Source: Clostridia bacterium | GTDB lineage: Bacteria; Bacillota; Clostridia; Lachnospirales; Anaerotignaceae | Assembly (NCBI GenBank): GCA_900757025.1 | Contig: CAAEMG010000170.1 | Location: 1-6,805 of the forward strand | Direction of reading: 5' to 3' | DNA length: 6,805 bases | Shown: positions 1 through 6,424 of the stretch, one piece after another | How the letters are laid out: each line of letters begins with the position of its first letter | Numbering within the stretch: the first letter of the stretch is position 1 | Program-made: the position numbers and the translations under genes | Notes under the pieces: model-generated | The model's input: only the letters and a program-made list of their open reading frames with translations | What the model was told of the DNA's origin: nothing | Databases searched by the model: none

Positions 1-3000
1 AATATAATCAAGATTTCCGCTAAGCTCAATATATACTGTGTTATGCAAAAAGTCTACATTTGTAAAGTCCATTTCTTCCGCATTATATGCTGTGCTGATA
101 AGACGATAGCTGAAGAATGAATCTTCATTTATATGGTACAAATCCGTAGGTTTATCAACAGTAGGCGCACCCATAAGTTTACGTATTCTGTTTTCCGACC
201 ATAAAATCCTTTCTTCAAGCATTTGACGAATTTCTTCGTCAGATGCCGGTTCCCAAGTTTCTTCGTCCATGGAACTTTCTTTTAGGCTGTTATACAAAGA
301 CATATACGGCGAACCGAAATATGAAGAAAAGCCGAGGAAACCATATTTCCACTGTTTTACATATTCTTCTTCCATGCCTTCTTTTACATGAAGTCTGAGT
401 CTTTCGGCTTCATAGTCGTTATCCCAGTTGGCATTAAAACAGTACACACCGGTTAATGTGAGCTTAGGAACGCCTGTGCATTTGTCAAAATAAATATCTG
501 TTAAACTGTCACAGCCTGTAAACGATGCAGAATACAAATTACAATTTACACCAAAATCTGTAAATTTAACCGTTTCAAGTTTCTTGCTGTTGCAGAACAC
601 CATGTTTCCTAAACTGTTTAATTCATGTTTAAATTCAACAGATGTAATATTACAGCCTGAAAAAGCTTCATCGCCAACACCAAGTACATTATTTAAAACA
701 ATGTCACCGGTTAAGCCAGATTCTTTAAAGCAGGCTCCGTCAAGCCATGCAATTCCGTCAAAATCTATTGTATAATTGCCTGTGGTGTTTGAGAAAGAAT
801 TTACGTATAATTCAACCGTATCACCCGGCAGACTAAGTTTTCCGGAAAGTTCTTTTCCGGAACGAACGGCAAGCCATTCATCTCCTGATGCGCCAACGCC
901 GTAAAGAGCCTTTGTGCTGCCTATATCTACCAATCTATATTCAACAACATCAGAAGCTTTATCAAAGTATACTCCATAGGTGTATCCATTGTTATTTGTA
1001 GGAATATAAATATATGAATTGAATGAGTAGCTTTCCTTAAAGTCTTCTTTAATTATAGGGCAATAATTATCTTTTGCTTCCATTTCATAGGCATTTGAAG
1101 CAAAAAATCTAAGTGAATCACAGCCTTCAAAAGCCTCATTTCCCAACACGAATTTTGTTTTGTTTCCAACAACAATACCTTCAAGAGAAGTACAGTTTTT
1201 AAATGAGTTATATCCTATTTCATTAACGCTTTCGCCCAAATCAAGCCATTTAAGCTCTCGGCAGTTTTCAAAAGCACTGTCGGATACTCTGTTTATTTCA
1301 ATTTCTTCTCCTTCTTCGTTTGTTATGATTCCGTTAAATTCTGTAATGTCTTTTGGCACAGTAAGAAGAACATTCTGTCCAAATTCATCAACATAGTATG
1401 TATACTCGCCAAATTCAGTTGCATATTTAACTTCAATTTCTCCCGAACGGCCTTCTTTTTCTATCTGTGCCTCAATAGCCTCTTTCTGCTCTTGGCTACA
1501 GCAAATTATAATATTAATATTTGTATCGGCAAAAAATCCTTCTTCAAACGTAATATCTTCTTTGCTGCTTGGAATAACAAGCTTTGTTACATTAGGCGTT
1601 AAGCTGAAAGTATCCTTTGACACAAATTTTGTATTTTCGGGCAGTGTTGCCCTTTCAGCATTTTTTTCAAACATTTTATATACTTTGCCGTTGTCGTCCA
1701 CAAGCATTGAATTTTCAATTCTGTATTCAAAATCCGGATTTGACGCAGCCGCAAAAGTATTGCCTATGTTTTGTGCTATTTCTTCATACTGATTGTTTAT
1801 AAAATCAAAAAGTATGTCGTCATCTACAACAATCTTGCAGTTTTTGAGATTACCGTATTCGATACTTGGCAAAGTATCTATTTCATTGCCTTCAATATAA
1901 ATTGTTTTTATCTGGTTTTCCGGCTGTATTTTTACTTTTGTATATCCAGAAGGAATTACAACTTCTTTTTCGTTATAAGGAATACCCAAAACTTCGCTAT
2001 CTTCTTTATTAACAAGCCAGCCGTTTGAAGTTGAAGCATAATTTATATTGCCTTCGTCAACCTCGTATTTGCTTTTTACAAGCATATTATCATTACTGTT
2101 ATCAATATACAAAACCGTATCCGGAATTTGCAAAACATCGGCAGAAAGCTTTTTGTCCTCGTATATCTCTATGCCCTGAACATATTTTGGCACGGCAAGC
2201 ACTGCAGAAGAATCATAATCAAAAGCTATATAATCTCTTTTTCCCCTATAAAATGTTTTGTCATCAACATATGTCAATACCTGTAAATATCCAAGGTTTC
2301 TGTATTTCATAGGTATAGGAGTTTCAACACATACGTTCATATCGTCATCAAGCCATTTAGTTTTAAGCTCAACATTATATTTACTGTCTATGGAAACCAT
2401 ATCTGCCGGTTCAAGAATATGTCTGCCGGAAGTAGTTATATAGAACCAAGGCACAATTTTTCCGTTTTCTGTCCAGCCCGGAAACAGCTTTGTAAGTTTT
2501 TCTCCCGAAGGCAGAAACGAATTTAATCTTGCAAAAAGATTTAACTTTTCACCCAATTCCGTAGGTATTGAACCATAATTGAGTATATTATCTTTTTCCA
2601 AAGTTGTGTTGTTCTGGGTAAGTTTTTCTTTCAAAATATAAATACGGCTGTCCTGAGGCAAATATTTTATGTCTGTTGAATTCCAGTTTTTATCGCTTTC
2701 GGCATATTTATATTCAACTCTTATAAGCATATCGCCTTCTTTAACATCTTCGGGAATTGTAACCGGAAATGTGCTGTTCCATGTTTTTCCGCCGTCAAAA
2801 GAAACTTCTTTTATCCTTATATATTTGTTGTAGTCACTTTCTGTCCACAAATAGTTTTTAACATTTTTGTTTGTTCCGTCAGATATTCTTAAATATGTAT
2901 CAAGTGCATTATAAATTATTTTTTCGTCTACAGACTGACCCTTATACAAAGCTCTGTCTGTAGATGTACTCATAGCCTGCAAAATCATAACCTGAACATT

Positions 3001-3849
3001 GCTGCTTTCTGTTCCGCCGGCTTTATTTATTTCGTCAATAACCTTATCGTTATAGTTTCCGCCAAGCTCACCTACATAAGACGGCTTTCCCTTTGAATTT
3101 TCAGGGTCTTTAGCGGTATCAGCCGGCCTTGTGTTGGAAGGATTAGTAGGCGTTGTAGGTGATGATTCACTTCCGCCTGCTGCTCCGCCGCCGGAAGGTT
3201 TACTTGGCTTAGTGTCCGGCGTTTGTGAAGGTTTCTGTGTATCGGAAGGCTTTGAAGGTGTTGTGGAATTTTCATTTCTTTCGCCTTGATTTTCACCTTC
3301 TCCTGTATTGGTATTTTTGTTTCCCTCGTTTCCGTCTGTTGTGCTTTCACCTTCTGATATGCCGGAAATCATTGTTCCGTTTTCACTGCTTATTACCATA
3401 TCCGCATTTTCGGCATTGTCTGTTATGGAATATAAACTGTCTGCCGATTGTGTATAATTTCCATTTTCAAGCCCACCGGCAAGTGTATTTCCTGCAACAG
3501 CAACCGTTTCGGATTGTGTATGTGCCTGTTCATGCTTTTTCTGTTCTTCAAAAAGATAGTCTGCATTTTTATCTTTCTGAGGAGTTTGTTTTTCATTAGA
3601 TTTTTTATCTTTTTGATAGTATCTGCTTTCATCGTTTTTATTATCTTTGCTGTTTTTTTCATCTTTTGTGTCTTCATTTCCCGAAAAAAGCACCTGATTT
3701 GATTTAACGCTGTTTTGAGCATACTTTGGTATAAAATCTACACCTGATGTATAAGCAGAAACGCATATGACGGCACCGGCAGTAACCACAACAGCGCTTG
3801 TAGCAGCAGTTGCTATTTTAACTTTTAAAACTCTTAATTTACGTTTCAT
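1..3849 (-). CDS. Secreted BspA-like leucine-rich-repeat surface protein (3' end beyond window)
   Basis: The frame is open from ATG 3849 to the left edge, giving 1283 codons with no stop, so the C-terminus is missing. Residues 1-32 are a classic signal peptide: KRK-rich start, hydrophobic core about 12-31, cleavage plausible after VSA32. Residues about 45-110 are Lys/Asp/Asn-rich and about 170-260 Ser/Thr/Pro/Gly-rich, like an extended stalk. From about 265 the protein is folded-looking, with one Asp-box motif (SFDGGKTW, 350-357) and a GW...W stretch near 465-520 faintly like Listeria-Bacteroides repeats. BspA-type LRRs form two clusters, about 856-917 (SAFENC, NSFKNCTSL, EAFEGCDSL) and about 1060-1123 (EAFSGC, SFTGCDSL). 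Such proteins usually mediate adhesion or binding at the cell surface; the ligand here is unknown. The start overlaps the kinase stop (ATGA), with GGTGAG five bases upstream. No sortase or S-layer anchor is visible, but the end is not in the window. Confidence 0.9.
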   Translation of the reverse strand, partial: MKRKLRVLKVKIATAATSAVVVTAGAVICVSAYTSGVDFIPKYAQNSVKSNQVLFSGNEDTKDEKNSKDNKNDESRYYQKDKKSNEKQTPQKDKNADYLFEEQKKHEQAHTQSETVAVAGNTLAGGLENGNYTQSADSLYSITDNAENADMVISSENGTMISGISEGESTTDGNEGNKNTNTGEGENQGERNENSTTPSKPSDTQKPSQTPDTKPSKPSGGGAAGGSESSPTTPTNPSNTRPADTAKDPENSKGKPSYVGELGGNYNDKVIDEINKAGGTESSNVQVMILQAMSTSTDRALYKGQSVDEKIIYNALDTYLRISDGTNKNVKNYLWTESDYNKYIRIKEVSFDGGKTWNSTFPVTIPEDVKEGDMLIRVEYKYAESDKNWNSTDIKYLPQDSRIYILKEKLTQNNTTLEKDNILNYGSIPTELGEKLNLFARLNSFLPSGEKLTKLFPGWTENGKIVPWFYITTSGRHILEPADMVSIDSKYNVELKTKWLDDDMNVCVETPIPMKYRNLGYLQVLTYVDDKTFYRGKRDYIAFDYDSSAVLAVPKYVQGIEIYEDKKLSADVLQIPDTVLYIDNSNDNMLVKSKYEVDEGNINYASTSNGWLVNKEDSEVLGIPYNEKEVVIPSGYTKVKIQPENQIKTIYIEGNEIDTLPSIEYGNLKNCKIVVDDDILFDFINNQYEEIAQNIGNTFAAASNPDFEYRIENSMLVDDNGKVYKMFEKNAERATLPENTKFVSKDTFSLTPNVTKLVIPSSKEDITFEEGFFADTNINIIICCSQEQKEAIEAQIEKEGRSGEIEVKYATEFGEYTYYVDEFGQNVLLTVPKDITEFNGIITNEEGEEIEINRVSDSAFENCRELKWLDLGESVNEIGYNSFKNCTSLEGIVVGNKTKFVLGNEAFEGCDSLRFFASNAYEMEAKDNYCPIIKEDFKESYSFNSYIYIPTNNNGYTYGVYFDKASDVVEYRLVDIGSTKALYGVGASGDEWLAVRSGKELSGKLSLPGDTVELYVNSFSNTTGNYTIDFDGIAWLDGACFKESGLTGDIVLNNVLGVGDEAFSGCNITSVEFKHELNSLGNMVFCNSKKLETVKFTDFGVNCNLYSASFTGCDSLTDIYFDKCTGVPKLTLTGVYCFNANWDNDYEAERLRLHVKEGMEEEYVKQWKYGFLGFSSYFGSPYMSLYNSLKESSMDEETWEPASDEEIRQMLEERILWSENRIRKLMGAPTVDKPTDLYHINEDSFFSYRLISTAYNAEEMDFTNVDFLHNTVYIELSGNLDYI

Positions 3850-5567
3850 TTTAACTCACCGTTTTCCTTTTCATACAAAAATTGCCCTATATTCTTTTGA
3901 AGCTGAACAAAATCTATAGGTTTTGCATAATGTCCGTTCATTCCGCTTTCGGCAGAAAGTCTTTCGTCCTCAACAAACGCATCGGCAGAAAGAGCAAATA
4001 TAGGTATTGAGGCTGCATCTTTTCTTGAAAGTGTTCTGATTTTTTTAGTTGCACTTCGTCCGTCCATAACCGGCATCTGAACATCCATAAGTATAAAATC
4101 GTAATAATTTTCCGGATTTGTTTCAAATTTTTCAACGGCAATCTTTCCATTTTCAGCTAAATCAATTTCAGCACCCATATCTTCCAAAATTTCTTTGGCA
4201 ATCATTGCATTTAATTCATTATCTTCCGCAACAAGTATGCGTCTGCCTTTAAAGCTGTTTTCTGTTGAAACTTCCGGTTTTTCTTCTTTTGCTTCTGCTG
4301 CATTTTCCTGTTTCAATTCATATTCTTCCGCAACAGGAAGGCTTAAAAACACGCTGAAATCAGAGCCTTCCCCAACTGTGCTTTCAACTATTATTTCTCC
4401 GCCCATAAGTTTAACAAGCTGGTCGGCAATAGCCATTCCAAGGCCTGTTCCGCCATATTTTCTTGCCGTATCAACGCCTTCCTGTTCAAAAGGACGGAAA
4501 ATACGGTTTATAAATTCCGATGACATACCTACACCCGTATCGTGTACCCTTATCATAAGGTCAACGGTGTTGTCTTTAAGCATCATCTGTCTGAATGTTA
4601 CTATAATTTCGCCTTTGTTTGTAAATTTAACCGCATTTGAAAGGAAATTTATTATTACCTGACTTATTCTAAGCTCATCACCTATAACATAATCAACCAT
4701 AAGTCCTTCAAAATTAACCTGATATTTTATGCCCCTTGCATCAAGATTTTTTGCAAACATATCATAAAGTTTCTGTCCCAAAGTCCTAAGGCTTAAAACT
4801 TTCTTTTCAAGCTCAACTTTGCCTGCCTCAATACGTGACATATCCAAAATATCGTTTATTATCGAAAGTAAGTGGTCGGAAAGCTCATCAGCTTTTTCAA
4901 GATACTGTAAAGCAGGGCTATTTTTATCCATTTTGCTTTTTGCAAGAGTAAGCATACCTGTAATACCGTTCATAGGTGTACGTATTTCATGTGACATTCT
5001 GGAAAGGAATGTTGTTTTGGAACGGCTTACCTCTTCTGCCATACGAAGTCGTTTTTCATAACTTTCGGTTTCATTTACAAAACGTGTAACGTCTCTAAAA
5101 GACGCCATATCATACAGCTTATCGCTGTTTCTTCTTATGCAAAGCAAAACATACTTTCCGTTTTTCATTGCATATTCTCTTTTAAAACAGCCTTCTCCGT
5201 TCCAAGAACGATATTCATTCCAATATCTAAGTCCTAAATCTTTATCTTTTACAAAATTTACTACATTGCTTATATCATTTTTCAGCTCATCGGCTGTTAT
5301 TCCAATAATATCTTCTATTTTTCCCGAAATATAAACAGGCATAAGGTCGCTTAAACGCAGCAGCACATTTGTTTCGTCTTCAAAATGCTGCATTTCCTTT
5401 AAAAATATTTTTTCAGAACCTTTTGCCTCGGTTATTTTTTCTCTCAAACCTTTTTTGCCTGAAAAAACAGCCGCTAAAACAACAGCCGCCAAAATTTCCA
5501 CGCAGGCCACAGCAACCAAATAAAAATGTTCACCAAGAACAGTCAGTAAATTTACAACAGACGTCAT
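3846..5567 (-). CDS. Membrane-anchored hybrid sensor histidine kinase (PAS-HisKA-HATPase-receiver)
   Basis: Numbering is from ATG 5567 (573 aa). Residues about 15-35 form one transmembrane helix followed by KKGLREK, so the rest is cytoplasmic. Residues about 60-165 look like a PAS domain. HisKA carries the phospho-acceptor His193 in MSHEIRTP. The ATPase domain shows the N box (NFLSNAVKFT, Asn311), G1 (DTGVGM, Asp343), F box (IFRPFEQ) and G2 (GGTGLGM, about 372-378). A Lys/Glu-rich linker leads to a complete receiver: acidic pair Glu448/Asp449, phospho-acceptor Asp495 in LMDVQMP, Ser527 and Lys549. There is no HPt or DNA-binding output, so phosphate must pass to another protein or the receiver acts within the kinase. 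I start at 5567 because GGAGGG lies ten bases upstream and the ATG overlaps the preceding small ORF's stop. An in-frame TTG at 5585 would place that ribosome site inside the gene. It is translationally coupled to the LRR gene downstream. Confidence 0.95.
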   Translation of the reverse strand: MTSVVNLLTVLGEHFYLVAVACVEILAAVVLAAVFSGKKGLREKITEAKGSEKIFLKEMQHFEDETNVLLRLSDLMPVYISGKIEDIIGITADELKNDISNVVNFVKDKDLGLRYWNEYRSWNGEGCFKREYAMKNGKYVLLCIRRNSDKLYDMASFRDVTRFVNETESYEKRLRMAEEVSRSKTTFLSRMSHEIRTPMNGITGMLTLAKSKMDKNSPALQYLEKADELSDHLLSIINDILDMSRIEAGKVELEKKVLSLRTLGQKLYDMFAKNLDARGIKYQVNFEGLMVDYVIGDELRISQVIINFLSNAVKFTNKGEIIVTFRQMMLKDNTVDLMIRVHDTGVGMSSEFINRIFRPFEQEGVDTARKYGGTGLGMAIADQLVKLMGGEIIVESTVGEGSDFSVFLSLPVAEEYELKQENAAEAKEEKPEVSTENSFKGRRILVAEDNELNAMIAKEILEDMGAEIDLAENGKIAVEKFETNPENYYDFILMDVQMPVMDGRSATKKIRTLSRKDAASIPIFALSADAFVEDERLSAESGMNGHYAKPIDFVQLQKNIGQFLYEKENGELK

Positions 5568-5683
5568 AAAGACAAATCCCTCCAAAAACCATCCGTAATT
5601 TTATATTTTATAAAACGCACAAAAGCAGCCGTAACTAAAACCGCTGCCGTAACTGTCATTATAAAATCACAAACAATATTCAC
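5564..5683 (-). CDS. Small single-helix membrane protein ORF, start uncertain or frameshifted
   Basis: Read from GTG 5683 this gives 39 aa. A hydrophobic helix (roughly residues 3-25, containing MTVTAAVLVTAAFV) is followed by basic RFIKYK and a short tail ending WRDLSL. The TGA stop overlaps the kinase ATG in an ATGA junction. The ORF is richer in GC (GCA GCG, ACG GCT GCT) than the surrounding leader, which argues for coding. The start is unsettled: GTG 5683 and ATG 5659 lack a good ribosome site, and TTG 5731 has none. The strong AAGGAAGG at 5718-5725 instead points to TTG 5708, which is one base out of frame; removing one T from the T6 run at 5700-5705 would give a 47-aa protein beginning MFLKNIIW. 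It could be a kinase accessory peptide, a decayed first membrane segment of the kinase, or a leader peptide. I recognise no family. Confidence 0.45.
   Translation of the reverse strand: MNIVCDFIMTVTAAVLVTAAFVRFIKYKITDGFWRDLSL
5578..5583 (-). promoter_or_regulatory. Shine-Dalgarno site of the histidine kinase
   Basis: GGAGGG on the minus strand ends ten bases before ATG 5567. It lies inside the last codons of the upstream small ORF (TGG AGG GAT), the usual layout for translational coupling. It decides the kinase start in favour of ATG 5567 over the TTG at 5585, which overlaps this site. Confidence 0.75.
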
Positions 5684-5822
5684 CCAAATTATATTCTTTA
5701 AAAAACAAACTTTTTTTCCTTCCTTTTTCAAATTTTAAGACAAAAAAGATATGTTTTTGTTGTAAGAAGTTAAAAAAATAATTTATATTAATAATATACA
5801 AAAATATTTTACTTTTTTAATA
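5684..5822 (-). other. AT-rich leader between promoter and small ORF
   Basis: This is mostly A/T with long A and T runs. Apart from the AAGGAAGG site and a stray TATAAT at 5688-5693, whose -35 position holds only an A run, I see no stable hairpin, riboswitch-like structure or tRNA. Confidence 0.4.
5718..5725 (-). promoter_or_regulatory. Strong Shine-Dalgarno-like AAGGAAGG in the operon leader
   Basis: AAGGAAGG on the minus strand stands nine bases before TTG 5706-5708. In the sequence as given, that TTG opens only a 13-codon frame ending at 5667. One base change in the following T6 run would place it in frame with the small membrane ORF. This is the only good ribosome site upstream of GTG 5683. 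Confidence 0.5.
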
Positions 5823-6105
5823 ATTGTACCATATTTTGCCGAATTATACAACAATTTAACCATATATATACATTTTCCGAAAATATAAAATACATAAAAA
5901 AATCCCCGAATAAAAATTCGGGGAAATAGAAATCTGTAGTTATCTCTTTTAGAACTGTTGTATTCAATTCATTTACATTTATCAGCGTTGTCTGTTTACA
6001 CTTCGGACAGTAAAGAGGATAATTTATCAAAACCGTATCTTTCCGTATTTGATCACGAGTTTTTCCTCCACATACGGGGCATATTAACCAACTGCTGTTC
6101 ATCAT
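5809..6105 (-). CDS. Cysteine-rich KTR zinc-ribbon-like protein with an abnormal C-terminal extension
   Basis: The first 50 or so residues match the Cys-rich KTR family as I remember it: start MNSSWL, CPVCGGKTR, then CPKC about 20 residues later, two CxxC pairs that should bind one zinc, and an end near NELNTTVLKE. Family members are usually about 55-60 aa, of unknown function, and common on mobile elements of gut Firmicutes. The ribosome site AGGTGA (6113-6118) overlaps the stop of the upstream TetR remnant. The start may be ATG 6105 or 6102; family N-termini favour 6102, spacing favours 6105. After VLKE (about 5943) the expected short hydrophilic tail is absent. The frame instead runs another 40-odd residues of aromatic-rich sequence through the terminator and into the next promoter before stopping at 5809. 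I take the extension to be non-native. Confidence 0.7.
   Translation of the reverse strand: MMNSSWLICPVCGGKTRDQIRKDTVLINYPLYCPKCKQTTLINVNELNTTVLKEITTDFYFPEFLFGDFFMYFIFSENVYIWLNCCIIRQNMVQLLKK
5823..5851 (-). promoter_or_regulatory. Candidate sigma-A promoter for the kinase-LRR operon
   Basis: On the minus strand, TTGTAT (5846-5851) is followed after 17 bases by TACAAT (5823-5828), which has the extended -10 TGG immediately before it. A second TATAAT overlaps the -35 at 5843-5848. The site lies just past the terminator of the upstream KTR unit and in front of the small ORF, kinase and LRR genes. The -35 is weak (3 of 6), so this is a best guess in very AT-rich DNA. Confidence 0.4.
5896..5924 (-). 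terminator. Intrinsic terminator of the KTR transcription unit
   Basis: A nine-base-pair stem (CCCCGAAT at 5904-5911 against ATTCGGGG at 5916-5923, plus the 5903-5924 pair) with a four-base loop is followed on the minus strand by a run of seven T. The other strand has no T run after the stem, so it acts on leftward transcripts. Unusually, it lies inside the open frame of the KTR gene. Confidence 0.85.
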
Positions 6106-6116
6106 CAAATTTTCAC

Positions 6117-6379
6117 CTACAAAATAAAGTTTATAATCTGATTAAACCCATAATCTAAAAACTTGCTTTCAGAGATAGAAAATTGCTTTGATATGAATTG
6201 TCCTTTCATTTGTGCAAGGGTAAGGAACGAAGTAATGCTTGACCAAAAATGTAAACTGTCAACATCGAAATTATCTCTTGCCGTGCAACGCCTTTTCCTT
6301 GTCCATTTTCAATAAATGTAGCAAGTGTGGTATTGATTTCCTTTCCAAATAACAAAAAATGATTAGGGCAATCCGAAAC
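6117..6379 (-). pseudogene. Frameshifted 3' remnant of a probable TetR/AcrR-family regulator
   Basis: Two minus-strand frames together read like the C-terminal ligand-binding half of a TetR-type regulator. Frame A (6379 downwards) gives FGKEINTTLATFIENGQGKG followed by VAR. Frame B continues with DNFDVDSLHFW, then SSITSFLTLAQMKGQFI, and ends SKFLDYGFNQIINFIL at TAG 6117-6119. The switch falls near 6263-6278, where a one-base indel would join them. The N-terminal helix-turn-helix is absent; upstream of 6380 frame A hits stops and then the KdpE-like gene, so the 5' part has been deleted. The stop codon overlaps the KTR ribosome site, so the two were probably once co-transcribed. The family assignment rests on the look of the C-terminus only and is uncertain; another helical regulator is possible. 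Confidence 0.45.
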
Positions 6380-6424
6380 TCAATCGTCTATTTTTCATAG
6401 AGAACACTGGCCGTCCTCATAGCG

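Noticed and set aside
3225..3599. Plus-strand open frame of 124 codons over the LRR linker
   Set aside because: It is a shadow of the low-complexity stalk region; its Phe/His/Leu-rich sequence is what the antisense of K/E/N-rich codons gives.
4195..4662. Plus-strand open frame of 155 codons antisense to the kinase
   Set aside because: It mirrors well-conserved kinase motifs (ATPase boxes) on the other strand, has no ribosome site or family look, and is Ser-rich as expected of antisense shadow frames.
5688..5693. Perfect TATAAT in the leader as the operon promoter
   Set aside because: At 17-18 bases upstream there is only an A run, no -35 or extended -10. A start here would also remove the AAGGAAGG site and most of the leader.
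6400..6421. GACGGCCAGTG (minus strand), identical to part of the M13 forward primer site, suggesting vector contamination
   Set aside because: Only 11 bases match and the flanks do not resemble the lacZ alpha region, so chance is a sufficient explanation.
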